NCBI GenBank assembly: GCA_000432735.1
Contig: FR887765.1
Span: forward strand, 1-29,408
From: Bacteroides sp. CAG:443
GTDB taxonomy: Bacteria > Bacteroidota > Bacteroidia > Bacteroidales > Bacteroidaceae
Reading direction: 5' to 3'
DNA length: 29,408 bases
Below, in pieces: positions 7,289-14,721 of the stretch (position 1 is the first letter of the stretch; each line of letters starts with the position of its first letter). Under the pieces are notes generated by a model that worked only from the letters and a program-made list of their open reading frames with translations, searched no databases and had not been told where the DNA came from. The position numbers were made by a program, and so were the translations under genes.

Positions 7289-7885
7289 ATGGAAACAGAA
7301 AAGATTATTCCGCCTGTAGAAGCTCACCCGCTGGAGCCCTTTCTCCCTGCTAACGCCGTGTTGCTGATGCTGGGTAGTTTCCCACCGCAAAAGAAGCGCT
7401 GGAGTATGGATTTCTTCTACCCTAACCTGCAAAACGATATGTGGCGCATTTTCGGAATAATCTTTTTTTCCGACAAGGACCACTTTCTGCATCCCGACAA
7501 AAAGGCGTTCGACAAGGAACGTATCATACAATTCCTGAACGAAAAGGGAATTGCTCTGTATGATACCGCCTCAGCCGTACGCCGTTTGCAGGACAATGCT
7601 TCAGACAAGTTTCTGGATATAGTAGAACCGACTGATATCGATCTTCTGCTGAAACAGCTTCCCAACTGCCGGGCAATTGTAACGACCGGACAGAAGGCAA
7701 CAGATACATTACGACAACAAATAGACGTATCAGAGCCTCCTATCGGAGGAAAATCTCCCTTCGAATACGCCGATCGTACACTTTATCTGTACCGGATGCC
7801 GTCGTCCAGCCGTGCCTATCCGCTGAAGATTGAAAAAAAAGCAGAAATATATAAACTCATATTCAAAGACTTAGGTTTAATATAG
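7289..7885 (+). CDS. Uracil-DNA-glycosylase family protein
   Basis: A 198-residue protein of the UDG/Mug clan. The N-terminal motif LGSFPPQKKRWSMDFFYPN (residues 29-47), followed by NDMWRIFG, corresponds to the GxxPG-type motif 1 of the superfamily in a divergent form. Near the C-terminus, LYRMPSSSRAYPL (about 167-179) sits where the DNA-intercalating motif 2 is expected. The predicted role is excision of uracil or another damaged base. The motif 1 acidic residue used by canonical UDGs is not obvious, so activity and substrate are uncertain. It is the second gene of a two-gene unit with the 209-residue protein. No terminator is seen before tRNA-Trp. Confidence 0.75.
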   Translation: METEKIIPPVEAHPLEPFLPANAVLLMLGSFPPQKKRWSMDFFYPNLQNDMWRIFGIIFFSDKDHFLHPDKKAFDKERIIQFLNEKGIALYDTASAVRRLQDNASDKFLDIVEPTDIDLLLKQLPNCRAIVTTGQKATDTLRQQIDVSEPPIGGKSPFEYADRTLYLYRMPSSSRAYPLKIEKKAEIYKLIFKDLGLI

Positions 7886-7917
7886 AAAAGAACGTCTATA
7901 TTTTTATCGAAAAGCAT

Positions 7918-7947
7918 TTGCAGATATCGAAAATTATAGTACCTTTG
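7918..7947 (+). promoter_or_regulatory. Promoter of tRNA-Trp
   Basis: TTTG (7918-7921), an 18-base spacer and TACCTTTG (7940-7947) form a complete -33/-7 promoter ending 11 bases before the tRNA. Confidence 0.75.
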
Positions 7948-7958
7948 CAACCGCAAAC

Positions 7959-8031
7959 ACGGGAATAGCTCAGTTGGTAGAGCATCGGTCTCCAAAACCG
8001 AGTGTCGGGAGTTCGAGCCTCTCTTCCCGTG
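7959..8031 (+). tRNA. tRNA-Trp (anticodon CCA)
   Basis: A 73-base cloverleaf. The acceptor stem ACGGGAA pairs with TTCCCGT plus discriminator G. T8 A9 is followed by the D arm GCTCAGTTGGTAGAGC, the anticodon arm CGGTCTCCAAAACCG with CCA, and the T arm with GTTCGAGCC. No CCA end is encoded. Confidence 0.95.
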
Positions 8032-8039
8032 CCGAGATA

Positions 8040-8070
8040 AAAAGCTGTAACTCAAAAAGTTGCAGCTTTT
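8040..8070 (+). terminator. Terminator of tRNA-Trp
   Basis: AAAAGCTGTAACT (8040-8052) pairs with AGTTGCAGCTTTT (8058-8070), 13 bp with one wobble pair and a 5-base loop. The stem ends in four T residues. Confidence 0.7.
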
Positions 8071-8345
8071 GTTCGTTTATAAGCCAAACAGAAGTCGGAC
8101 AATCGAATTTCTTTTAACGACATTTGCTAAACAGACAAGACGAAGTATCTTCAAGCAAGCCGAAACCTTATTTATTTTTTGTACAAAAAATAAAATGTTT
8201 TGTACAAATTTTCAGAAAAGACCGAGAGGTTTTCTACTAATCATCTCCAAGAAAATCATGACACTTCTTTTTATTTCTTGAATTTAAAAGCACATCCACA
8301 TTCCTTACCGCCAACCCAACAAGAAAAAAGCATGTTTCCTATCGG
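8071..8345. other. Gene-free gap between converging terminators
   Basis: No credible gene. Short open frames here have no family signal and one runs through the palindromic repeats. The region is AT-rich and carries the two-copy TTTGTACAAA array at 8175-8208. It lies between the tRNA-Trp terminator and the aspartate aminotransferase terminator, so the array cannot be a simple promoter operator for either gene. Confidence 0.6.
8175..8208. repeat. Two-copy TTTGTACAAA palindrome array, 21-bp period
   Basis: The first copy is a perfect 16-bp palindrome (TTTTTTGTACAAAAAA, 8175-8190) and the second a 10-bp palindrome (TTTGTACAAA, 8199-8208). Their GTAC centres are 21 bp apart. Immediately after comes TTTTCAGAAAAG, similar to the tail of the three-copy array at 22013-22065. 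Confidence 0.7.
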
Positions 8346-8359
8346 AATAAAAATAAAGA

Positions 8360-8389
8360 GAGGCTATCCTGACTATCCAGAACAGCCTC
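8360..8389 (-). terminator. Terminator of the aspartate aminotransferase gene
   Basis: On the minus strand, GAGGCTGTTCTG pairs with CAGGATAGCCTC over 12 bp with two G-U pairs and a 6-base loop, followed by a T-rich tail. It lies 26 bases past the stop. Confidence 0.75.
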
Positions 8390-8415
8390 CCTTCAAAGGT
8401 AAAAATTATCTCAAA

Positions 8416-9609
8416 TTACTTCAAGCGAGCCAAAGTTTCTTTGATACGGCGCATAGATTCCACGATGTTTTCGTCGGAAGTAGCGTAACTCATACGGATG
8501 CATTCAGGAGCACCAAATGAAGTACCACCCACACATGCCACATGACCGACTTCGAGCAAATACATTGCCAGGTCGTCTGCATTATTGATTACACGGTCGC
8601 CATCCTTCTTGCCGAAGAAAGAATCGCATTTCGGGAACAAATAGAAAGCTCCCTGCGGAACATTCACTTCGAATCCAGGAATTTCCTTCGCCAGTTTCAC
8701 AATCAGGTCACGACGACGTTCGAAAGCCTGACGCATTTCTTCTACCGGAGCCTGAGTACCTGTATAGGCAGCTTCAGCAGCTTTCTGAGAAACTGAGCAA
8801 GGTCCAGAAGTATATTGTCCCTGCAGTTTATTTACGCCTTTCACAATCCATTCCGGACCAGCGATGAAACCAATACGCCAACCTGTCATGGCATAGGCTT
8901 TTGATACACCGTTTACAATGACTACACGGTCCTTAATTTCTGCAAACTGAGCGATGCTCTGGTGTCTTCCGATGTAATTGATGTGTTCATATATTTCGTC
9001 GGCAATTACAATGACACGTTCGTGCTTAGCCAAAACCTCTGCCAGACCCTTCAACTCTTCCTGAGAATATACAGAACCTGTCGGGTTGGACGGAGAACAA
9101 AGAATCAGCGCACGTGTCTTCGGAGTGATAGCAGCTTCGAGTTGCGCCGGAGTGATCTTGAAGTCCTGTTCGATACCGGCACGTACGATAACCGGAGTAC
9201 CTTCGGCCAACTTCACCATTTCCGGATAGCTTACCCAGTAAGGAGCAGGCACGATAACTTCGTCACCCTTATTAATCAAAGCCAGAATCGTGTTGCAAAC
9301 AGACTGCTTTGCACCGTTTGCACAGCTAATCTGAGCAGCAGTATATTCCAAACCGTTTTCGTTTTTCAGTTTAGCAACGATCGCATTGCGCAAAGCTGGG
9401 TATCCGGCTACGGGAGAATAACGAGAATAGTTTTCATCGATAGCTTTCTTGGCAGCTTCTTTAATGTGATCGGGAGTATTGAAATCGGGTTCGCCGACAC
9501 TTAAATTGATTACATCAACACCTTGTGCCTTAAGTTCACTACTTTTTTGTGACATAGCCAATGTCGCCGAAGGTGACAAGCTATTTAAACGATCTGAAAG
9601 TTGATTCAT
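8416..9609 (-). CDS. aspC: Aspartate aminotransferase (class I, PLP-dependent)
   Basis: A 397-residue fold-type I aminotransferase of the Ib (thermophile/Bacillus-like) subgroup. It moves the amino group between aspartate and 2-oxoglutarate in the cytoplasm. Visible landmarks are NLSVGEPDFNTPDHI near the N-terminus, SPSNPTG at 172-178, ADEIYEHI at 203-210, and the PLP Schiff-base lysine K237 in GVSKAYAMTGWRIGF. The length is normal. It lies 72 bases downstream of the BI-1 gene on the same strand, so read-through from that operon or a weak promoter of its own are both possible. A strong terminator follows. Related substrates such as prephenate or aromatic amino acids cannot be excluded. Confidence 0.92.
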   Translation of the reverse strand: MNQLSDRLNSLSPSATLAMSQKSSELKAQGVDVINLSVGEPDFNTPDHIKEAAKKAIDENYSRYSPVAGYPALRNAIVAKLKNENGLEYTAAQISCANGAKQSVCNTILALINKGDEVIVPAPYWVSYPEMVKLAEGTPVIVRAGIEQDFKITPAQLEAAITPKTRALILCSPSNPTGSVYSQEELKGLAEVLAKHERVIVIADEIYEHINYIGRHQSIAQFAEIKDRVVIVNGVSKAYAMTGWRIGFIAGPEWIVKGVNKLQGQYTSGPCSVSQKAAEAAYTGTQAPVEEMRQAFERRRDLIVKLAKEIPGFEVNVPQGAFYLFPKCDSFFGKKDGDRVINNADDLAMYLLEVGHVACVGGTSFGAPECIRMSYATSDENIVESMRRIKETLARLK

Positions 9610-9681
9610 TGCCTTTGTTTTATTTAGTTCATAATTTTATGCAAATTAAATCGTTTTCTTTTAAATAGAAAAAGATTTTGC

Positions 9682-10383
9682 TTACTTTCTGTCACCGAGC
9701 AGGCGCAGCAAGTAAAGGAAAAGATTGATAAAGTCAAGATACAGCGTCATGGCACCCATCAGTGCAATCTTCTGTGTAGACTCGTTCACCTCTATATCGT
9801 CTGCGGTAAGCAACTGCTTGATTTTCTGTGAATCGTAAGCTGTCAGTCCCACAAATAGCAAGACTCCTACGCAAGAAATAATCAGGTCCATCATCGAGTT
9901 GTGCAGGAACATGTTCACCAGCGAAGCGATGATGATACCTATCACACCCATAATGCACAGATTACCGATACGGCTAAGATCTTTCTTCGTCACATATCCA
10001 TAAAGAGCCATGACAGCAAAAGTTCCTGCCGTAACAAAGAAAGTAGTTGCTATAGAACTCATGGTGTAAATAAGGAAAATAAATGCTAGTGTTACACCGT
10101 TCAATATAGAGTATGCAATAAACAGAACAGTGGCGGTGCTGAAAGATATTTTATTTATCCGGGCAGACAAATACCACACCAGTCCCAGTTCTGCAATAAT
10201 CAGTACCCAGAATGCCATCGAATTCTGCATAATCATCGACAGCAGGGTGTACGATTTTGCTACATACATAGAAACAAAGCCTGTAATGACCAAGGCCAGT
10301 GTCATCCATGTATACACGCTACGCATCAAAGCTGTCTGAACAGCCTTGGAGGCATAAGTCTTAATTAAATTATTCGTTTCCAT
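9682..10383 (-). CDS. Bax inhibitor-1/YccA family membrane protein
   Basis: The protein has 233 residues from the ATG at 10383. The in-frame TTG two codons upstream is less likely. It has about seven hydrophobic helices and the family look of BI-1/YccA proteins, including AYSILNGVTLAFIFLIYT and the C-terminal half TAYDSQKIKQLL followed by YLDFINLFLYLLRLLGDRK. Members act as inner-membrane proteins linked to calcium leak (BsYetJ) or to modulation of FtsH proteolysis (YccA). Which applies here is unknown. The start lies 12 bases past the ribBA stop, so it is probably the last gene of the permease-ribBA-BI-1 operon. Confidence 0.9.
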   Translation of the reverse strand: METNNLIKTYASKAVQTALMRSVYTWMTLALVITGFVSMYVAKSYTLLSMIMQNSMAFWVLIIAELGLVWYLSARINKISFSTATVLFIAYSILNGVTLAFIFLIYTMSSIATTFFVTAGTFAVMALYGYVTKKDLSRIGNLCIMGVIGIIIASLVNMFLHNSMMDLIISCVGVLLFVGLTAYDSQKIKQLLTADDIEVNESTQKIALMGAMTLYLDFINLFLYLLRLLGDRK

Positions 10384-10395
10384 TATCAAACTTGT

Positions 10396-11610
10396 TTATT
10401 TATTAAAATGCAACGTATGTCCCATACGGTCTTTTTTCGTATGCAGATAACGTTCATTATATTTATTCGGAGTAATTTCGATAGGTACATTTTCTACAAT
10501 CTCCAAACCGTAGGCTTCCAGTCCGACACGCTTCACCGGATTATTGGTGAGCAGACGCATTTTATGAATGCCGATCTCACGTAAAATCTGAGCACCGACA
10601 CCATAGTCACGTTCATCTGCCTGATGTCCCAGACAGATATTGGCGTCAACCGTATCCATACCTTCTTCCTGCAACTTATATGCCTTCATTTTTTCCATCA
10701 GACCAATGCCGCGACCTTCCTGAATCAGATAAATAATGGCTCCCTTGCCTTCTTTATCAATCATCTGCATCGCCTTATGGAGCTGCTCACCGCAGTCACA
10801 GCGCAAAGAGCCGAAGATATCTCCCGTAGCACACGATGAATGTACGCGTACCAGTACCGCTTCATCCGGTTCAAATTCGCCCTTAATCAAGGCAACATGT
10901 TCCAGTCCGTTACTTTTCTGACGGAACGGTATCAGACGGAAATGTCCGAATTCGGTCGGCATATCCACTTCTACTCCTTTTTCTACCAGCGATTCCTGCT
11001 TCAAACGATAAGCAATCAAATCTGCAATTGAAATCAGTTTCAATCCATATTCATCGGCCATTTTACGAAGTTCCGGAAGGCGGGCCATCGTTCCGTCTTC
11101 GTTCATAACTTCCATCAATGCACCAGCCGGATACAATCCTGCCAGTTTAGCCAAATCGATGCAAGCTTCCGTATGTCCGGCACGACGCAATACGCCCTTA
11201 TCCTGTGCATACAGCGGATTAATGTGTCCGGGACGTCCGAATGTTTCCGGTCTGGAAGCAGGATCGGCAAGTGCACGAATCGTAGCGGCACGATCGGCAG
11301 CCGAAACGCCCGTAGTACATCCTTCCAGTTTATCAACCGTAACGGTAAACGGAGTTCCTAACATTGATGTATTGTTCGCAACCTGATGTGGCAGGTCAAG
11401 TTCTTTACAACGTGATAAAGTAATAGGAGCACAGAGTACTCCTCTTGCATGCTTCAACATAAAGTTGACTTTTTCGGGAGTAATCAACTCCGCAGCGATA
11501 ATTAAATCGCCTTCGTTTTCACGATCTTCATCGTCGACAACGACTACGAATTCACCTCTGCGAAAATCTTCGATTGCTTCTTCAACGGTATCCAATTTGA
11601 TCTTGTCCAT
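10396..11610 (-). CDS. ribBA: Bifunctional 3,4-DHBP synthase / GTP cyclohydrolase II
   Basis: A 404-residue fusion for two entry steps of riboflavin synthesis. The N-terminal RibB half makes 3,4-dihydroxy-2-butanone 4-phosphate from ribulose 5-phosphate, with the metal-binding motif DDEDRENEGD at 26-35, then RPGHINPL and HTEACIDLAKLAG. The C-terminal RibA half opens GTP, with zinc cysteines in HSSCATGDIFGSLRCDCGEQ, then GRGIGLMEKMKAYKLQ and MRLLTNNPVKRVGL. Both active sites look complete. It sits seven bases after the LptF/LptG-like permease and 12 bases before the BI-1 gene. There is no FMN riboswitch in this gap, so control comes from the upstream promoter. Confidence 0.96.
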   Translation of the reverse strand: MDKIKLDTVEEAIEDFRRGEFVVVVDDEDRENEGDLIIAAELITPEKVNFMLKHARGVLCAPITLSRCKELDLPHQVANNTSMLGTPFTVTVDKLEGCTTGVSAADRAATIRALADPASRPETFGRPGHINPLYAQDKGVLRRAGHTEACIDLAKLAGLYPAGALMEVMNEDGTMARLPELRKMADEYGLKLISIADLIAYRLKQESLVEKGVEVDMPTEFGHFRLIPFRQKSNGLEHVALIKGEFEPDEAVLVRVHSSCATGDIFGSLRCDCGEQLHKAMQMIDKEGKGAIIYLIQEGRGIGLMEKMKAYKLQEEGMDTVDANICLGHQADERDYGVGAQILREIGIHKMRLLTNNPVKRVGLEAYGLEIVENVPIEITPNKYNERYLHTKKDRMGHTLHFNK

Positions 11611-11617
11611 AGTGCTA

Positions 11618-13522
11618 TTATTGTAAATATAATTGTTGATTTCTTATTTGTTCTATTATACTTTGATTGTTTTTGATAATCAGTCTCAAGTCTTTATCCA
11701 GCCGAATCCGATATCGCCAGATATTCAGATAAAGCAATATTCCGGCGGGTATCACAATACCCAACAGCAAGTTCAGCCAGCGATTGTCGAACAGGCTCTT
11801 ATGTGCTTTAACCGACAGGAAGGGATAATTGTTCAGCAAGTTCAGCAAAACAGCATCTTTGGTATTCGACAGCTCCTCGATAACAGCCTCCATCTTTTTA
11901 TTGATTTCGGCAATCGCGTCATCATGCTTGTTGTTGGTAAATATCTGAACGTAATTCGGCATTCCCTTCAGGCGGTGATTCTCCAGATATACCGTACAGT
12001 CACGGCTGATCTCTTCCAGTATTTCTATATCTTTCTGATATTCGGGAGTATGAATGATGACTTCCTTCTTGAACAGATGTCTGGACTGACGTATTCCAAA
12101 CAACTTGCGGAAGAAAGCAGCATATACATCTATATTAAACACCACCGAATCTTTATTCGATTTATACGTAAAGAAAGCTCCCAATGGTGCCAGTACGATA
12201 GTACTCATCCACGTACCCAAAACAATATTCATTTCACCACTTTTGGCTACACGAGTGGCTCCGGAGTCGATGATATAATAAATCACGAAAATCAATACCG
12301 AAATAACAACCGGCATTCCTAGTCCACCTTTTCGAATAATGGCCCCCAAAGGAGCTCCGATAAAGAAGAATATAATACATGCCAATGACAGCGTAATCTT
12401 CTTATGCCAGTCGGAACGGTGTGAACGGATATTATTATCGGTATCTTTGGTAAGGAAACTCTTCATATCCCAGTCCGAAGCCAGTGAACTCATCCGGTTA
12501 CCGGTCGTTGTCAATACCTTCAGTTTTTCCTGAGAAGTCATGGAGTTATAGATACTATCTGTATTAATAACAGAAACCCTCTCTTCTTTCATTTTGGTAG
12601 AATCCGCCGGAGTCAAAACCGGAGTTCGGTAGGTAGTAGACATAATATCGGAATACATCGACCGCCCCACACTATCGGCATGAACAGTCAGTGAATCTAT
12701 TGCGACCGATATCTCATGCATATTCTTGATATCAGAACGACGGTCCAGAAAACTGCCGTCTACCATATTAAACTCTGAACTGAACTTTATCAGCGTATGC
12801 TTCTCTTTGAATGTTTCCCGACGATACGGTACATTACGTGAAATGACAGACTGCGATTTCAAGTTCTCGAATTGTTCTCCATTATACAAATGAAGAAACA
12901 AATGTTGCTTATCGGCTGTCAGTTCCAGTTTACCTTCTGCCGCCCAAATGATATGGGCATTTTCAAAGCCATCCGAGAAATTATAGATAAGCACATCCTT
13001 CAGCATACCGGTCTTACGGTCTTTCTGCTTCACATAAATGTTATATCCATCGATATCACTATAGAAAACACCTTCAGGAATGTCCACTTCGGGAGATTTC
13101 TGCTTCATAGAAACCAGTAAAGTCCATAATTGTTTCTGTGCCCTTGGTCCGATAATATTCTGAAAGAAGAATGACATACCTCCCAGAAAAACACAGAACA
13201 GAACGACCGGCCGGATAATACGCAACAGTGGAATTCCCGCCGCTTTCATTGACAACAATTCATATCGCTCTCCGAAATTACCAAAAGTCATCAATGCTGC
13301 CAGCAGGATAGCTAGAGGAAGAGATAAAGGAATCAAAGTCAGACCAGAATAGAAAAAGAACTGTGCAAGTACATTTATTTCCAACCCCTTCCCTACCAGT
13401 TCATCTACATATCTCCATAAAAACTGCATCATGAAGATAAACAAACAGATGAAAAAAGTTCCTGCAAAGAGCAATAAAAAGCTCTTCAGCACAAATATAT
13501 CAAGTTTTTTTATGCGTAGCAT
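11618..13522 (-). CDS. LptF/LptG (YjgP/YjgQ) family permease with C-terminal extension
   Basis: A 634-residue inner-membrane component of the lipopolysaccharide export machinery. Three hydrophobic helices lie in about residues 11-123, with the conserved cytoplasmic loop GNFGERYELLSMKAAGIPLL. A periplasmic jelly-roll region spans about 140-370, and three helices follow at about 375-452 (ACIIFFFIGAPLGAIIRKGG). The E. coli proteins end near here at about 360 residues. This one has a 230-residue larger periplasmic plus C-terminal portion, including about 180 residues after the last core helix with one more membrane helix (583-603, LNLLLGIVIPAGILLYLNIW). It has its own -7 box and leads the operon with ribBA and the BI-1 gene. 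I cannot tell LptF from LptG. Confidence 0.88.
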   Translation of the reverse strand: MLRIKKLDIFVLKSFLLLFAGTFFICLFIFMMQFLWRYVDELVGKGLEINVLAQFFFYSGLTLIPLSLPLAILLAALMTFGNFGERYELLSMKAAGIPLLRIIRPVVLFCVFLGGMSFFFQNIIGPRAQKQLWTLLVSMKQKSPEVDIPEGVFYSDIDGYNIYVKQKDRKTGMLKDVLIYNFSDGFENAHIIWAAEGKLELTADKQHLFLHLYNGEQFENLKSQSVISRNVPYRRETFKEKHTLIKFSSEFNMVDGSFLDRRSDIKNMHEISVAIDSLTVHADSVGRSMYSDIMSTTYRTPVLTPADSTKMKEERVSVINTDSIYNSMTSQEKLKVLTTTGNRMSSLASDWDMKSFLTKDTDNNIRSHRSDWHKKITLSLACIIFFFIGAPLGAIIRKGGLGMPVVISVLIFVIYYIIDSGATRVAKSGEMNIVLGTWMSTIVLAPLGAFFTYKSNKDSVVFNIDVYAAFFRKLFGIRQSRHLFKKEVIIHTPEYQKDIEILEEISRDCTVYLENHRLKGMPNYVQIFTNNKHDDAIAEINKKMEAVIEELSNTKDAVLLNLLNNYPFLSVKAHKSLFDNRWLNLLLGIVIPAGILLYLNIWRYRIRLDKDLRLIIKNNQSIIEQIRNQQLYLQ

Positions 13523-13546
13523 TCCTTATATTATCATTATAGCGCA

Positions 13547-13554
13547 CAAAAGTA
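13547..13554 (-). promoter_or_regulatory. -7 box of the permease-ribBA-BI-1 operon
   Basis: On the minus strand TACTTTTG matches TAnnTTTG exactly, 24 bases upstream of the permease ATG. No -33 TTTG is seen. Confidence 0.5.
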
Positions 13555-13600
13555 GCATAAAAAATGGAGAGGAGAACGATGTTTTATATTATTTTTGGAA

Positions 13601-13990
13601 TTACACCCCACATATTCTTCTCAGAATTTCTATTTGAGAATCCCATAAATTTTTAGTATCTTCTTCCTCTTCAGGAACAGTAAAATCAGTAACTTCCAAG
13701 GAATGGTCTTTCGTCAGCTCATTATAATGTATTTTTAATTCGAAATACGTCCGTGGCTCTTCGTCCTCCCAATGGAAACGAATAAAAGATTCGGTACGCA
13801 AATTAAGGACCTCCGCACTGCGAGTTTCGGTTTTTCCCCACTTGAACGTATAAGTCTTATCCACTTTCGACACATTATCAGCAAACCATCTCTGCAAACC
13901 AGAAGGAGTACTGATGGCTCCCCAAAGAATAGTTCCAGAAGCAGGATTTAAAGGGTATTCGATACGTATTTTCTTTTTCATAGATTTCAT
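13601..13990 (-). CDS. START-like (SRPBCC-type) domain protein
   Basis: A 129-residue single-domain protein. Its pattern resembles Bacteroidales START-like/AHSA1-type proteins: IRIEYPLNPASGTILWGAIS, then the PSGLQRWFADNV helix, TYTFKWG, then FIRFHWEDEEPRTYFEL and SLEVTDFTVPEEEED. It has a helix-grip fold with a hydrophobic cavity, no signal peptide and no catalytic residues I can name. The ligand is unknown. A second ATG three codons in (13981) is an equally good start. It lies 78 bases upstream of the permease gene on the same strand, but that gene has its own -7 box. Confidence 0.8.
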   Translation of the reverse strand: MKSMKKKIRIEYPLNPASGTILWGAISTPSGLQRWFADNVSKVDKTYTFKWGKTETRSAEVLNLRTESFIRFHWEDEEPRTYFELKIHYNELTKDHSLEVTDFTVPEEEEDTKNLWDSQIEILRRICGV

Positions 13991-14145
13991 TCTCTTACAA
14001 TTTTAAGATATTAAGATAACGGCGACAAAATAAACCATTTTTTTGTATACTACATAATGAATCGTATTTTTTTACTAATCAACCTTAGAATATCTTCAAC
14101 AGAAAAATAAAAATAGAGTAAAACGAAAAAAAAACTGTGTTATGT

Positions 14146-14177
14146 ATTGCACAATTAAAAAACTTAACTTACCTTTG
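14146..14177 (+). promoter_or_regulatory. Promoter of the tandem tRNA(CAU) genes
   Basis: TACCTTTG (14170-14177) is an exact -7 box. ATTG at 14146-14149, 20 bases upstream, is a three-of-four match to the -33 TTTG. Confidence 0.6.
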
Positions 14178-14199
14178 CACCCGCAAACGAAAAACAAAT

Positions 14200-14273
14200 G
14201 GCGGGATAGCTCAGCTGGTTAGAGCGCATGATTCATAATCATGAGGTCCCCGGTTCAATCCCGGGTCCCGCTA
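14200..14273 (+). tRNA. tRNA with CAU anticodon (tRNA-Met type), copy 1
   Basis: A 74-base cloverleaf. The acceptor stem GGCGGGA pairs with TCCCGCT (first pair G-U) plus discriminator A. T8 A9 is followed by the D arm, the anticodon arm CATGATTCATAATCATG and the T arm GGTTCAATCC. It lacks the C1/A72 mismatch and the three G-C pairs in the anticodon stem of an initiator, so it is elongator Met or the lysidine-modified Ile2 type. Sequence alone does not separate these. Confidence 0.9.
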
Positions 14274-14309
14274 CGAGAAAAATTTGCAACAATATTTTTA
14301 TAAAATGAT

Positions 14310-14383
14310 GGCGGGATAGCTCAGCTGGTTAGAGCGCATGATTCATAATCATGAGGTCCCCGGTTCAATCCCGGGTCCCGCTA
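14310..14383 (+). tRNA. tRNA with CAU anticodon (tRNA-Met type), copy 2
   Basis: The sequence is identical over all 74 bases to the copy at 14200-14273, separated from it by 36 AT-rich bases. No separate promoter is seen between them, so one precursor transcript is likely. A terminator follows 23 bases later. Confidence 0.9.
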
Positions 14384-14406
14384 CAAAGCTTAAAAGCTTA
14401 GATATA

Positions 14407-14445
14407 AGGCATTTGGGAGGCTTCCACTCCTGAGTGTCTTTTTTG
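14407..14445 (+). terminator. Terminator of the tRNA(CAU) pair
   Basis: A 13-bp stem (AGGCATTTGGGAG at 14407-14419, CTCCTGAGTGTCT at 14427-14439) pairs at every position if G-U pairs are allowed. It has a 7-base loop and is followed by a run of T. Confidence 0.8.
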
Positions 14446-14721
14446 TTTATATAACCTTTGCTGATTTTACATTAGCCTGAAAAGGTAACATAAAAAATTT
14501 CCGAACAACATGCTCAGCACAGGATATACGACAAAAGGGATAATCGACCCATCGGTGACTATCCCTTTCTTCACAAATTAGAAAGATTATTTAGAGGTTG
14601 TTTTGGGGTAGGTACTATTTATTAAATCTCTTTCGGCAATAGAACGTAAGAAAACTCAAAAGAAATCTGAACAACTATGTTAAAATCAAAAAGTTAAAAA
14701 CAACATCCCTATATAATCCTC
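14446..14721. other. Gene-free gap with one hairpin
   Basis: No credible gene. The only structure I see is the inverted repeat at 14534-14568, given separately as a possible terminator of the phosphatase gene on the minus strand. The rest is AT-rich sequence without a recognisable promoter. Confidence 0.5.
14534..14568 (-). terminator. Possible terminator of the phosphate-scavenging cluster
   Basis: AAAGGGATA (14534-14542) and TATCCCTTT (14560-14568) form a perfect 9-bp stem with a 17-base loop. On the minus strand the tail has only a short T run. It lies about 150 bases past the histidine phosphatase stop. Confidence 0.45.

Noticed and set aside
14200..14273. Initiator tRNA-fMet
   Set aside because: There is no C1/A72 mismatch and no three G-C pairs at the base of the anticodon stem.
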